Shown: positions 17,824 to 27,321, counted from the first letter of the stretch. The stretch is DNA of 64,000 nt from Bradyrhizobium acaciae (GCF_020889785.1 NZ_JACMYK010000008.1:1-64000); one strand, 5' to 3'. Notes: generated by a model not told the origin, from the sequence alone. Numbers and translations are program-made.

Positions 17824-18618
17824 TCACTGCCGATACGACGGATCGGCCCGATCGAGCTTGCGCAGCAGGGCCGGCCAGGCGAGTTCGCCGTTGCGCGCGG
17901 CCCGGCCGGGCTTCGGCAGCATCCGCTCATAAGTGTCTTCGAGGATGTTCTGCGGCGGATAGACCAGTTTGGTGTTGCAGGACAGCGCCATCACCTGGGT
18001 CTGGCAGGCGCGCTCGAGACGGAACAGCACGTTGAAGGCGGCGGGCACCGTGCGGCCTACGACCAGGAGGCCATGGTTGCGCAGGATCATCGCCTCGTTG
18101 TCGCCGAGGTCACGAACCAGCCGTTCGCGCTCGTCGACATTATCGGCGATGCCTTCGAAGTCGTGATAGGCGATGTGCAGGAAGCGCATCGAGGTCTGCG
18201 CCAGCGGCAGCAGGCCGCATTCCATCGCGGACACCGCCATGCCGGCCGGTGTGTGGGTGTGCGCGACACAGTCCATGTCGTGCTTGGCCATGTGGATGGC
18301 GCTGTGAATCACGAAGCCGGCGACATTGACGTCATAGTCTGTCGCGTTGAGCAGCGTGTTGCCCTCGACATCGACCTTGATCAGGCTGGAAGCGTCGATC
18401 TCCTCATACAGCATGCCGTAGGCGTTGATCAGGAACTGGTCGGGGGTGCCGGGTACGCGGCAGGAGATGTGGTTCGCGATCATCTCTGTCATGCCGTACA
18501 TCGCGGTGAGGCGATAGCAGGCGGCGAGATCGACACGGGCCTGCCACTCCTCGGCGCTCACCTGCTCGCGAACGGATTTGACGACCTTGATCGCGGGCGA
18601 GCTGACGGGGGGATTCAT
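17824..18618 (-). CDS. Class II aldolase/adducin family protein
   Basis: A 264-residue protein of the class II aldolase/adducin fold. Zinc-ligand histidines are visible in HSAIHMAKHD and AHTHTPAG, with a third in NHGLLVVGRT. Members include fuculose-phosphate aldolase, ribulose-phosphate epimerase and decarboxylases; the specific reaction is not clear. The long frame to 19872 is not coding; ATG 18618 has aaggagaga 6 nt upstream. Divergent from a GST gene. Confidence 0.88.
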   Translation of the reverse strand: MNPPVSSPAIKVVKSVREQVSAEEWQARVDLAACYRLTAMYGMTEMIANHISCRVPGTPDQFLINAYGMLYEEIDASSLIKVDVEGNTLLNATDYDVNVAGFVIHSAIHMAKHDMDCVAHTHTPAGMAVSAMECGLLPLAQTSMRFLHIAYHDFEGIADNVDERERLVRDLGDNEAMILRNHGLLVVGRTVPAAFNVLFRLERACQTQVMALSCNTKLVYPPQNILEDTYERMLPKPGRAARNGELAWPALLRKLDRADPSYRQ

Positions 18619-18843
18619 GGCGTTCTCTCCTTGAGATGTCTGCGAGGCCGCAGCCTGTTCGTTGCCCTGGAACATAGCAGAATCCACGCGGCGGCAAGCC
18701 GTGGCGCGTCGGCTTATTTGCAGGTCTGGCGGGCAAAAACCGAATGCGGATTGGCGCGCCACAGGATCAATGCCACTATGCGGAAAACAGCCGAGGCGCA
18801 TTGAAATGAGCGATCGCAAGTATGCGTTTTCGGGGGCATCGTC

Positions 18844-19854
18844 ATGACGGAAGGCCGCTATCGCCTGATTGGTTCGACCGCGTCGCCCTATGCGATCAAG
18901 CTGCGCGCACTGATGCGCTACCGACGCATTCCGCACGATTGGGTGATCATGACCAAGGCGTTGCGGGCGGCGACCGCGCATTTGAAGCCGATGCTGATCC
19001 CGGTGCTGCAATATCCTGATGGGAGCTACCGCGGTGAGACCACCACGCTGGCCTATGATCTGGAAGCGCGTCATCAGGCGCGCTCGGTCGTCCCGGAGGA
19101 CAGGGCGGTCGCCTTTGTCTGCGATTTGCTCGAGGATCTCGCCGACGAATGGGCGGTGAAGCCGCTGTTTCTCTATCGCTGGTGGGATCCGGAAGATCAG
19201 GCCTACGTCTCGCGTTGGGCGGCAGAGGAATGGTCGACGTCGGACGCCGAAGCCGGCAGCCGCGAGGAAATCGAGGAGTTCCGGCAGCGGCAAATCTCGC
19301 GCATGGTCATTCTCGGCGCGACGGACGAGAACAGGCCGCTGCTCGAGGAAAGCTATCGGCGGACGCTTGCGGCGTTCGAGCCGCATGTCGGCATGACGAA
19401 CTATCTGTTCGGCAGCCGGCCGTCGCTGGCAGATTTTGCCTGGTTCGGTCAGCTCAGCGAGATGGCGACCGACCCGAGCCCGATGCGGATCATGCGCGAC
19501 CGTGCGCCGTTTACCGACCACTGGGTGAGGCGGCTCGACGATGCGTCCGGTGTCGAAGGCAACTGGTATCCGCGTGAGCAGGCGCTCGGCGGGTTCGCCG
19601 AGGCGCTGCTGCGGATTGCGGGCGAGCTCTATCTGCCGTTCCTGGCGGCCAACGCGGATGCATTCGCGAAAGGCCTCGAGCGGCTCGAGATCAACGTCTG
19701 GGGTCTGCCTTACGCGCTCGCGCCGTTCAAATATCAGGTCAAGTGCCTGCAGCAGTTGCGCGCGAAGTTTGCCGCGCTCGATGCCGGCGATCGCGCGGCG
19801 TTGAAGCCCGTGCTGGAACGCGCGGGCTGCTGGGCTATCCTGGAGGGGGGCTGA
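18844..19854 (+). CDS. Glutathione S-transferase family protein (long form)
   Basis: A 336-residue protein with an N-terminal thioredoxin-like GST domain (TASPYAIKLRALMRYRRIPHDWV, then LIPVLQYPDGSYRGETTTLAYDLE with the cis-Pro and glutathione-binding region) and an all-helical C-terminal domain including SLADFAWFGQL. It is longer than ordinary GSTs (about 200-230 residues), having an extra ~100 C-terminal residues. Could conjugate or isomerise an electrophile; substrate unknown. Confidence 0.85.
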   Translation: MTEGRYRLIGSTASPYAIKLRALMRYRRIPHDWVIMTKALRAATAHLKPMLIPVLQYPDGSYRGETTTLAYDLEARHQARSVVPEDRAVAFVCDLLEDLADEWAVKPLFLYRWWDPEDQAYVSRWAAEEWSTSDAEAGSREEIEEFRQRQISRMVILGATDENRPLLEESYRRTLAAFEPHVGMTNYLFGSRPSLADFAWFGQLSEMATDPSPMRIMRDRAPFTDHWVRRLDDASGVEGNWYPREQALGGFAEALLRIAGELYLPFLAANADAFAKGLERLEINVWGLPYALAPFKYQVKCLQQLRAKFAALDAGDRAALKPVLERAGCWAILEGG

Positions 19855-19884
19855 TGGATAGGGGGGCTTCAAAACGGCGTGAGC

Positions 19885-20514
19885 TCAGGTCCGGTGCCGG
19901 CTCCCGAGCGCGGCGGCGATCGTCTCCGGCTGCTTGATCCGCTCGATCAGCATGTCGATGCGGTCGCCGCCCCAGAACAGCTCGCCGTTGAACACCATGC
20001 TGGGAACGCCGAACACGCCGAGCGCTTCGGCCTCGTCGACGATGCGATCGTGTTCGGCGCGGGCTGGCCCACGGACATAGGCCTCGAACGCCTCGGTGGA
20101 GCCGCCGATCGCGGTGATCACGCCGGAGATCTCCGACAGGTCGTCGATTTCCAGCTCGTGGTTCCAGAACCTTCGGAATACCGTGTCATGATAGGGCCGG
20201 AACAATCCCTGCCGCTGCGCAAACAGCATCCCGGCGCTGGCGTAGAACGCGTCGTAAATCCGACGCGGGCCCTTCATGGTCAGTCCTTGCGCATTCGCGA
20301 ACCGCCGCGCATCCATGTAGGAGTAGCGCACCTTGCGCCAGAAGTGCGGCGTGCGCTGCTCGACCGTGCCCATGAACTCGGGAATCCGAAGCGTGTAGGG
20401 CAGCCATTCCAGCGCGACGCCGTAGGTCTCCTCGAGCTCAAACAGCCGCTTGTTGGCGACATAGGCGTAGGGAGACTTGTAGTCGGTGTAGATCCTGACC
20501 TTCGGCTTTTCCAT
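19885..20514 (-). CDS. DsbA-family / 2-hydroxychromene-2-carboxylate isomerase-like protein
   Basis: A 209-residue protein of the DsbA/kappa-GST fold. The N-terminus reads YTDYKSPYAYVANK: the CxxC of true disulfide oxidoreductases is replaced by S-P-Y, as in HCCA isomerases of naphthalene-type aromatic degradation. The cis-Pro segment GVFGVPSMVFNGELFWGGDRI is conserved. A glutathione-dependent isomerase is the best guess. Start has gaggaacgag upstream of the ATG. Convergent with the long GST gene. Confidence 0.87.
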   Translation of the reverse strand: MEKPKVRIYTDYKSPYAYVANKRLFELEETYGVALEWLPYTLRIPEFMGTVEQRTPHFWRKVRYSYMDARRFANAQGLTMKGPRRIYDAFYASAGMLFAQRQGLFRPYHDTVFRRFWNHELEIDDLSEISGVITAIGGSTEAFEAYVRGPARAEHDRIVDEAEALGVFGVPSMVFNGELFWGGDRIDMLIERIKQPETIAAALGSRHRT

Positions 20515-21017
20515 TCTCGTTCCTCATGCGTGAGGACAATTGTTCCCGATCCCGCGCAGTGGCGCAATGCGGCGTGATGAAGGGAGATGGTGCGCAAACG
20601 AGTGGGCCCCGGTGCAGTCAAGCATCGCGGGGCCCTGCAACTTCGTTTTTGCGAAGGATCTCTGGTGTAGACCAGTGGTGTTTCGGGACCTAAGAGCGCG
20701 TGGCCTTTGCGTTCCTGTCCTGCGGATATGTTCAGATTGTCGGTGGTACACGCGGCTAGCAGCTGCTGTTCGCCTCACGTGCACCGAGACCTTGCCGCTG
20801 AGCAAGGTCACTGGCTTGCGCCGGTGGCGTCATGCTCCTCTCCAAGAGTGGGCCGACGGACCTCTGTCCGCTTTTGCTGCCTGACGGCCGATCCCATAAT
20901 CGTCCGTCAATTCCTGCGACGTGAGGAGCAAGCGCTCCAGCACCCCAACAGGTGCAGTCAGCGAAATGCTGCGGCAGTTATGGCCTGCTGTCAAGTTAAC
21001 GAGCGAGAGAATTCAGG
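20515..21017. other. Gene-free stretch
   Basis: About 500 bp with no supported gene. It contains a GC-rich inverted repeat (gggcccc 20604-20610 with ggggccc 20629-20635) without a following T-run. I see nothing else I would annotate. Confidence 0.5.
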
Positions 21018-22940
21018 TCAGGATTCCTGTCGCGACTTGGTCTTTCGATACCGGGTGAAGTCCGGATCGTGCGTCATTTTCCAATAGTCGACGAAACGCC
21101 ACGGCATTGCCGAGAACACGCGGCCGCTGCTGTTGCGGTAGTAGGTCGTCATGCCTGGATGCGTCCAGATCAATTGCTCATGCTCGGCATCGACGTTGCG
21201 GATGTATTCATCATGCGCGTCGGGATGCACGTCGATCGCAGCGATATCGTTCTCGATCATCTCGACGAGGCAGGCGGAGATGTAGCGGCTCTGGCATTCC
21301 GACTGGAAGATCACGCTGCCGCCATGCGCAGGCCCCGTGTTCGGGCCGAGCATCAGAAACAGGTTGGGGAAGTCAGGCACCGTGAGACCGAGATACGCGG
21401 TCGGATTGTCATGGCCCCACGTCTGCTGGAGGTTCTTGCCGTCGCGCCCGGTGATGTTGAGGCGCGCCGCCATCTCGGAGACCTTGAAGCCGGTCGAGAT
21501 CACGATGACGTCGTGCGGCCGCGATGTGCCGTCGGCCGTGACGATGCCGTGCGCCGCGAAATGGTCGATCTTGTCGGTAACGAGTTCGACATTCGGCTTG
21601 GTCAGCGTCTTGAACCAGTTGTTGTCGAGCAGGATGCGCTTGCCGTAGGGCGGATAGGTCGGCATGCACTTCTCGATCAGGTCCGGGCGATCCTTCAGCT
21701 CGGAGAGGATGAAGTCGGCCAGCTCCTGGCGATGCCGGTCGTTGCCCTTGTTGACGGCGCGCTCCGGATGCGGCCACGCCGGATCCTTGCGCAGGAACGG
21801 CAGCAGCCCGTCGCCATAGCGCCAGAACATGTTGAAGCGATACCACTGCACGTAGAACGGCAGATGTGCCAGCAGCCACTGCGCGCCTTCGGTGATTGGA
21901 TCGGCGTAGCCCTTCACCGGCCGCGCCCACTGCGCGGTGCGCTGGTAGACGGTGACCGAGGCGACGCGGTCGGCGATCGACGGCACGAGCTGCATCGCGG
22001 TTGCGCCGGTGCCGATCACGGCAACATGCTTGCCGTCGAGCTTGACGTCGTCGGACCACAGCGCCGAATGAATCTTCAACCCGGTGAAATCCTCGTCGCC
22101 CTCAAAGCGAGCGGGCAAGGGATCATTGAGTTGTCCGATCGCGCTGACCAGCGCGGTAGACTCGAAGGTCTCTTCGCCGCCCGCAGTCTTCAGCGTCGAG
22201 ATCCAGCGCCGCTTGCCTTCGTCCCAGCGCGAGGCGACAAGCTCGGTCGAAAGGCGGACGTGCTTGCGGATGTCGTATTCGCGCACGACCTTGAGCAGGT
22301 AATCCAGCAATTCCTGCCGTTGCGCGAAATAGCGGGTCCACGGATTGCGGGCGCCGAACGAGAACGAATAGGAGTGGTTCGGCGTATCGACGCCGCAGCC
22401 GGGATAGCGGTTGACGTACCAGGTGCCGCCGATCTCGTCCTGCTTCTCGACGATCGTGTAGGGAATGCCGAGCCGGCCGAGCGCGACGCCAAGGGCGATC
22501 GCGCAGACCCCGGCGCCGACGATCAGCACATGCTGCTGCGCCAGTCTTGCGTCGGACGGACGCTCGCGCCATTTGGCTTCGCGGGGAACGAAGCCCATCT
22601 CCTCCCGCATCAGCGGTGCATACTCCGGCGCGACGTTCTCGCCGAGCGTCGCGCGCATCATCCGCAGCATCAACTCATCGCCGGGATCGGTGATGGCGGG
22701 TTTCGGCGTGCCATTGGCGAACAGGTTCAGCACGGCGGCGCGGATCTCGTCCTGGATCTCCTGCGGCACACCGGCGTCCGGATCGGGGATCAGGCAAACG
22801 TCGCGCTTCGGCTTGTAGGGCGGCTCCAGCCACTTCTCGTCGCCGGTTATGTGCACCAGCACCATCAGCAGCACACGGATGTCGCCCTCCGCGATGGCGG
22901 AGGACAGATCGAGGGGCTTGCGCGAAAGCTCGATATTCAT
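21018..22940 (-). CDS. Flavin-containing monooxygenase, Baeyer-Villiger type
   Basis: A 640-residue class B flavoprotein monooxygenase. Two Rossmann motifs: GAGVCA (142-147, FAD) and GTGATA (310-315, NADPH). The Baeyer-Villiger fingerprint region reads FTGLKIHSALW (285-295), i.e. F-x-G-x-x-x-H-S-x-x-W where most have H-T. GGTWYVNRYPGCGVD (171-185) is conserved. The first ~130 residues form an extra N-terminal helical domain. Predicted to insert oxygen next to a ketone to give an ester or lactone. Last gene of a four-gene reverse operon with an SDR that could make the ketone. The 901-codon frame on the other strand is a shadow. Confidence 0.92.
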   Translation of the reverse strand: MNIELSRKPLDLSSAIAEGDIRVLLMVLVHITGDEKWLEPPYKPKRDVCLIPDPDAGVPQEIQDEIRAAVLNLFANGTPKPAITDPGDELMLRMMRATLGENVAPEYAPLMREEMGFVPREAKWRERPSDARLAQQHVLIVGAGVCAIALGVALGRLGIPYTIVEKQDEIGGTWYVNRYPGCGVDTPNHSYSFSFGARNPWTRYFAQRQELLDYLLKVVREYDIRKHVRLSTELVASRWDEGKRRWISTLKTAGGEETFESTALVSAIGQLNDPLPARFEGDEDFTGLKIHSALWSDDVKLDGKHVAVIGTGATAMQLVPSIADRVASVTVYQRTAQWARPVKGYADPITEGAQWLLAHLPFYVQWYRFNMFWRYGDGLLPFLRKDPAWPHPERAVNKGNDRHRQELADFILSELKDRPDLIEKCMPTYPPYGKRILLDNNWFKTLTKPNVELVTDKIDHFAAHGIVTADGTSRPHDVIVISTGFKVSEMAARLNITGRDGKNLQQTWGHDNPTAYLGLTVPDFPNLFLMLGPNTGPAHGGSVIFQSECQSRYISACLVEMIENDIAAIDVHPDAHDEYIRNVDAEHEQLIWTHPGMTTYYRNSSGRVFSAMPWRFVDYWKMTHDPDFTRYRKTKSRQES

Positions 22941-22949
22941 GCGTTGTCC

Positions 22950-23723
22950 TCAACTCGCCGGTGCTTCGGGCAGGCCGCCATAGGCGGCCCAGGTGGTGCC
23001 CGCGATGTAGCCGGCATCGACCGGCAGGTTGATGCCGGTGATGCCGCTGCTCTGCGGCGAGAGCAGCCAGGCGATCGCCTGTGCCACCTCCATGGGCTCG
23101 ACCAGCCGGTTCATCGCGGTCGGGCGTGCCAGCAGGTCTTTGTTCAATGCGCCCGATGCAATGCCGGCCTCGAGCGCCGCCGTGCGGGTGAAGCCGGGCG
23201 AGACTGCGTTGACGCGCACGCCGGAGCGGCCCCATTCGGCGGCGAGCGTCTGCGTGATCTGGATGACGCCGGCCTTGGCCGCGGTATAGGCGTGGATCGG
23301 ACCCGACGTCATGCCGGCCACCGAGGCGATATTGACGATCGCACCACGCCGTCGCTTCGCCATGCCGATGCCGACGCTGCGCGTGACCAAAAAGGTGCCG
23401 CGCAGGTCGATATTGACCTCGCGGTCCCATTGCTCCATCCGCACCCGCTCGATCGCGTGCATCTTGCCGAACACGCCGGCCGCGTTGACGAGGCCGCTGA
23501 TCGGCCCGTGCGCCTTCTCGATGTCGGCAATTCCGGCGACGACGGCAGCTTCGCTCGCAACATCGAACGGCGCCGGCCAAAGGATCGCGTTCGTGCCGGC
23601 CAGCGGCTCCGGCGCAATATCGACGATGACGACGCGGTGCCCCTGATCGGCAAGCAGCGTTGCGGTCGCCGCGCCGATGCCGCGGCTGCCGCCGGTGACG
23701 AGAATGGTGCCGTCAACGCTCAT
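22950..23723 (-). CDS. Short-chain dehydrogenase/reductase
   Basis: A 257-residue classical SDR: cofactor motif TGGSRGIG (10-17), Asp35 after strand beta-2 suggesting NAD(H) preference, NAAG (80-83), and the catalytic Tyr146-Thr-Ala-Ala-Lys150 with Ser134 or Ser140. Likely oxidises a secondary alcohol to the ketone substrate of the adjacent monooxygenase, 9 bp downstream. Its start overlaps the TetR gene stop by 4 bp. Confidence 0.92.
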   Translation of the reverse strand: MSVDGTILVTGGSRGIGAATATLLADQGHRVVIVDIAPEPLAGTNAILWPAPFDVASEAAVVAGIADIEKAHGPISGLVNAAGVFGKMHAIERVRMEQWDREVNIDLRGTFLVTRSVGIGMAKRRRGAIVNIASVAGMTSGPIHAYTAAKAGVIQITQTLAAEWGRSGVRVNAVSPGFTRTAALEAGIASGALNKDLLARPTAMNRLVEPMEVAQAIAWLLSPQSSGITGINLPVDAGYIAGTTWAAYGGLPEAPAS

Positions 23724-24361
23724 CGTTTCTTTCCTCCGCTGCTGTTGAACAGGCCATGCGTGACCAGCTTCTGATAGGCCGTGATGACACAGTCGGGCAC
23801 GGCGGTGACGCCTTGCTCGGAATAGGAATAGCGGCGGCTGAGATAGCCGCGCGCGCCCATCAAGACCTGGACGATGGCCTCGAATTCCTCATCGCTGAAT
23901 GTGTTGGTCGCTCCCGCGGCCCGCGCGCGCTGGAGGATCCGGACATAAGCGTTCGAGATGTTGTCGAAATGCTTCTGGTAGCCGATCGGCGCGAAGAACT
24001 CCGCTTCGTTCAGGATACGCAGGAACTCCGGAACCTCGCGAATGAAATCGAAGAAAGCGCTGAAGCGCTCGACCTCCTGCTGGGCCTCATTGGCGGTGCC
24101 CGTGCGTGCATGGATGAAGCGGACCATGTCGAGACCGATCTTCGGCAGCAGCTGGTCGAGCAACTCCTGGCGGTTCTCGAAATGATTGTAGAAGGTGCCC
24201 TGCGCCACGCCGGCGGCCTCGGTGATGCGGGCAACCGAGGCTTCGGCATAGCCGTATTTGCCGACAATCTTGGTCGCGGCGTCGAAGATCTTCTGCTTGG
24301 TCCAGGCGTTGCGCTCAACCCGGTTGAGCTTTGTCACCTTGGCGGATGTCGCTTCTGTCAT
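23720..24361 (-). CDS. TetR-family transcriptional regulator
   Basis: A 213-residue TetR regulator: N-terminal helix-turn-helix (IFDAATKIVGKYGYAEASVARITEAAGVAQGTFYNHFENRQELLDQL, residues ~25-70) and a variable helical ligand-binding domain. Encoded inside the operon, overlapping both neighbours by 4 bp, so probably autoregulated. The palindrome at 25898-25918 in the divergent promoter region is the best candidate operator. Confidence 0.92.
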   Translation of the reverse strand: MTEATSAKVTKLNRVERNAWTKQKIFDAATKIVGKYGYAEASVARITEAAGVAQGTFYNHFENRQELLDQLLPKIGLDMVRFIHARTGTANEAQQEVERFSAFFDFIREVPEFLRILNEAEFFAPIGYQKHFDNISNAYVRILQRARAAGATNTFSDEEFEAIVQVLMGARGYLSRRYSYSEQGVTAVPDCVITAYQKLVTHGLFNSSGGKKR

Positions 24362-25854
24362 GCATCAGCCTCGAGTTCGGCGCGGAGCACGCGTTTGAGC
24401 ACCTTGCCGGATGGATTGCGCGGCAGGCTGTCGCGAACGATCAATTGCCGCGGCACCTTGAAGCCCGCGAGCCTTGTCCGGCAGAAATCGGTGAGACCGG
24501 GCAGATCGAGCTTGGCGTCATCGGCCAGCACCACGATGGCGACCGGCTTCTCGCCCCAGCGGTCATCCGGCAGGCCGATCACCGCGACCTCGCGCACTCC
24601 GGGCATTTCGTAGATGACACGCTCGACCTCGGAGGAGGCGATGTTCTCGCCGCCTGAGATGATCATGTCCTTCTTGCGGTCGGTCAGATAGAGAAAGCCT
24701 TCCTCGTCGAGATACCCGACGTCACCGGTGCGGAACCAGTCGCCGAAGAAGGCGGACGCCGTCTTCTCCGGATCCTTCCAGTAGCCTTGCGTGACCTTCG
24801 GGCCGCGCAGGCAGATCTCGCCGTTCTGGCCGGCGGGCAGGCGCTTGCCGGTGTCGTCGCGGATCGCGATCTCGACATGGGCGACGGCGCGGCCGGTCGA
24901 GCCGATCTTCTCGATCTCGCGGCCAGCATCCATGAAGGTGTCGCCGCCGCAGCTTTCGGTGAGGCCGTAGGCATCGATATAGCGCGCGTTCTTGAAGTAA
25001 TCCGAGAAGGCGCGGATGCGGAGCTCCGGCGTCTTTTCGCCGCCGCCGATCGCCCATTTCAGGCTGGAGACGTCGTAGCGGTCGCGGTTCGGGCAGGTGA
25101 GGAGAGCCGTGGTCATGACCGGCGCGAACCATGCCGCGTTGAGCTTCTCGCGCTCGATCGCGACCAGGGCCGGCTCGGCTTCAAAGGTGCGGTGAATACA
25201 CAGCATGCCGCCGTGCCAAAGCACGGCGATGCCGGGCAGATCGAGTGCGCCGACGTGATAGAGCGGACCAACCACGAGCAGCCGCGTGTCCGCATTCAAT
25301 CCGAGCACCAGCGTCTGGTCGGCCGATTTCCAGTAGATGTTCTCATAGGTGAGCATCACGCCCTTGGGACGATCCGTCGTGCCCGAGGTGTACATCAGCC
25401 GCATCAGGTCGCGTGGTTGGCGTAGATGCGCAGGCGCCGGCGCGATGTCAGGCACACGACTGGTGATGCCGGACTGCGCGACTTCATCGAGCAGCACCAC
25501 CGGCGCATCGCCGGTTGCGATCGCGGCAAACTCCTCGTCGGCGACCAGCAGGCGCGCGCCGGAGTTGCCGACGATGTAGCCGACTTCGTCGGCCGACAGG
25601 CGATAGTTGATCGGCAGGAACACCGCGCCGATGTGGCTGGTCGCGAACACCAGTTCGAGAAACGCCGTGCTGTTCTTCATCAGGACGGCAACGACGTCGC
25701 CGGGTGTAATCCCGCGTGCGGCAAGCCAGGCGCCCACCTGGCGGATTCGCAGGTCAAAGTCGGCGTAGGAGACGTCCTCGCCGCGATATTTCAGCGCACA
25801 GCGGGCCGGAGTCCGCCCGGCATGAAATGCGATGAAGCTGGAAAGATTGATCAT
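24358..25854 (-). CDS. Acyl-CoA synthetase (AMP-dependent)
   Basis: A 498-residue ANL-superfamily ligase. The P-loop YTSGTTDRPKG is at 155-165, the A5 motif DAYGLTESCGGDT follows, YRTGD-type WFRTGDVGYLDEEGFLYLTDRKKDMIISGGENI marks the hinge, and the catalytic lysine lies in RNPSGKVLKRVLR. It activates a carboxylic acid to its CoA thioester. First gene of the reverse operon, so its substrate is probably the acid released or imported by the flanking systems. Confidence 0.93.
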   Translation of the reverse strand: MINLSSFIAFHAGRTPARCALKYRGEDVSYADFDLRIRQVGAWLAARGITPGDVVAVLMKNSTAFLELVFATSHIGAVFLPINYRLSADEVGYIVGNSGARLLVADEEFAAIATGDAPVVLLDEVAQSGITSRVPDIAPAPAHLRQPRDLMRLMYTSGTTDRPKGVMLTYENIYWKSADQTLVLGLNADTRLLVVGPLYHVGALDLPGIAVLWHGGMLCIHRTFEAEPALVAIEREKLNAAWFAPVMTTALLTCPNRDRYDVSSLKWAIGGGEKTPELRIRAFSDYFKNARYIDAYGLTESCGGDTFMDAGREIEKIGSTGRAVAHVEIAIRDDTGKRLPAGQNGEICLRGPKVTQGYWKDPEKTASAFFGDWFRTGDVGYLDEEGFLYLTDRKKDMIISGGENIASSEVERVIYEMPGVREVAVIGLPDDRWGEKPVAIVVLADDAKLDLPGLTDFCRTRLAGFKVPRQLIVRDSLPRNPSGKVLKRVLRAELEADA

Positions 25855-25897
25855 ATGCCGCTCGTCCGGCCGATTCCGGCGCCGTTTTCTCCCTAGG

Positions 25898-25918
25898 TGA
25901 ATTATGAGTCGTAATTCA
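25898..25918. promoter_or_regulatory. Palindromic candidate TetR operator between divergent operons
   Basis: A 21-bp palindrome: left arm tgaattatga (25898-25907), central g (25908), right arm tcgtaattca (25909-25918), with nine of ten arm positions complementary. Its length and symmetry suit a TetR dimer. It lies 44 bp upstream of the acyl-CoA synthetase start and about 105 bp upstream of the ABC binding-protein start, so one site could control both operons. Confidence 0.6.
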
Positions 25919-26024
25919 TCTTTGGCTTGACGTCACCCCCCTTGCTCTGAAAACATTGTAGTCACGGAGACGGCACGATCTCCGACAGGGCTTTTGGGAA
26001 CGCGAACCCGACAGGGAGGGGAAT

Positions 26025-27284
26025 ATGAAGAGGACCCGGAAACCGGGCATCAGCCGACGTTCGACGCTGGCGCTGATGGGCGCCGGAGCGGTGACCTTTG
26101 CCGCGCCGTGGGTGGCGCGCGCGCAGGCCAAGTCCATCAAGATCGGCATGCCGACCATCCTGTCGGGCCGCGTCGCGCAGCTCGGCACGTCTTCGCGCAA
26201 TGCGGTGATGCTGGAAGTCGAGAAGGTCAATGCCGCCGGCGGGCTTGCCGGTCGCCAGATCGAGATGGTGATCCGCGACTCCAAGGGACAGCCGCAGGAA
26301 GCTGCGCGGATCGCGCGCGAGCTCGTCAATACCGACGGTTGCGAGATGCTGCTCGATGGCGAGGCGTCGTCGGGATCGTTCGCGGTTCACGAGGTCGCGC
26401 GCGATCTCGGCGTGCTCTGCATCCACACCTGCTCGGAAGCGTCGTCCCTGACCGCCGATCCCAAGCAGCACATCCCGAACGCCTTCCGCTGCGTGCGGCA
26501 GGGCATTCATGACTCCATCGTCGGCGCCGGCTACGCGGCAGGGATCGCCAAGGCCAAGGGCCTGAAGAAATGGGCGACCTGTTCGCCGGACTATGCCTAT
26601 GGCCGCGACACCACCGGCGAGTTCGTGCTGTACCTGAAGAAGTTCGCGCCCGATGTCGAGATCATCAGCGAGTCCTGGCCCAAACTGTTCCAGCCCGACT
26701 ACACCGAGGTGGTGACCAAGATCCTGCAAGCCAAGCCGCAGGCGCTCTATTCGTGCCTGTGGGGCGGCGATCTCACCTCCTACATCGACCAGGCCAACAT
26801 CTACGCGATGTTCACCCAGATGGAGGTGTTCGCGGTCAACATGGCCGACTACACCGCGCTCACCGTGGTGAAGAACCTGCCGAAGGGCATCCACTCCGGC
26901 GACCGCTACATCAAGACATTCCCGCCGACGCCGGAGAATGCGGCCTGGGGCGATGCCTACAAGGCGAAATACAACGAGTACCCGACCAACTGGTCCTGGC
27001 AGAACGCAACGGCGGTCATGTTCCTCAATGAGGCCGTCAAGAAGGCCAACTCGACCGACGGCAAGAAGGTCGCGGAGGTTCTCGCCGGGCTCACCATCAA
27101 GTGCCCGTTCGGCGCCGACGGCACGGTCACCATGCGTGCCGACGATCATACGCTGGTCGGCTACGCGATCGGATGGGGCACCACGATCCCGCAGGAGCCT
27201 TACGTCCCCGACGTGAAGGCCGGAGACTGGAAGGCTATCTTCGAGCTCGAAGCCGAATGGAAGAAGAGCAAGGGCTACACCTGA
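26025..27284 (+). CDS. LIV-type ABC solute-binding protein, Tat-exported
   Basis: A 419-residue periplasmic binding protein of the branched-chain amino acid/amide class. The N-terminus carries a twin-arginine signal (ISRRSTLALMGAGAV ... AQA) followed by the type I periplasmic-binding fold (IKIGMPTILSGRVAQLGTSSRNAVMLEVEKVNAAGG). gggaggggaat precedes the ATG. In this group ligands include aromatic acids and other carboxylates as well as amino acids. It is the first gene of a nine-gene forward run and faces the TetR-containing operon. Confidence 0.93.
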   Translation: MKRTRKPGISRRSTLALMGAGAVTFAAPWVARAQAKSIKIGMPTILSGRVAQLGTSSRNAVMLEVEKVNAAGGLAGRQIEMVIRDSKGQPQEAARIARELVNTDGCEMLLDGEASSGSFAVHEVARDLGVLCIHTCSEASSLTADPKQHIPNAFRCVRQGIHDSIVGAGYAAGIAKAKGLKKWATCSPDYAYGRDTTGEFVLYLKKFAPDVEIISESWPKLFQPDYTEVVTKILQAKPQALYSCLWGGDLTSYIDQANIYAMFTQMEVFAVNMADYTALTVVKNLPKGIHSGDRYIKTFPPTPENAAWGDAYKAKYNEYPTNWSWQNATAVMFLNEAVKKANSTDGKKVAEVLAGLTIKCPFGADGTVTMRADDHTLVGYAIGWGTTIPQEPYVPDVKAGDWKAIFELEAEWKKSKGYT

Positions 27285-27295
27285 TCCGCATATGA

Positions 27296-27321
27296 GGCGG
27301 AGGCAGCACGCTGTCTCCGCC
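27296..27321 (+). terminator. Intra-operon hairpin after the binding-protein gene
   Basis: ggcggaggcagc (27296-27307) can pair with gctgtctccgcc (27310-27321) with a single G-T wobble. It follows the binding-protein stop by 11 nt and has no strong T-run, so it probably protects or partly terminates the mRNA, giving more binding protein than permease. Confidence 0.55.

Noticed and set aside
20604..20635. GC-rich inverted repeat as terminator
   Set aside because: Arms are only 7 bp with an 18-nt loop and no T-run; no gene ends at a suitable distance.
21069..23774. 901-codon forward open frame
   Set aside because: It lies antisense to the monooxygenase and SDR genes, which have complete family motifs; its translation is Arg/Asp/His-rich with no domain, a typical high-GC shadow frame.
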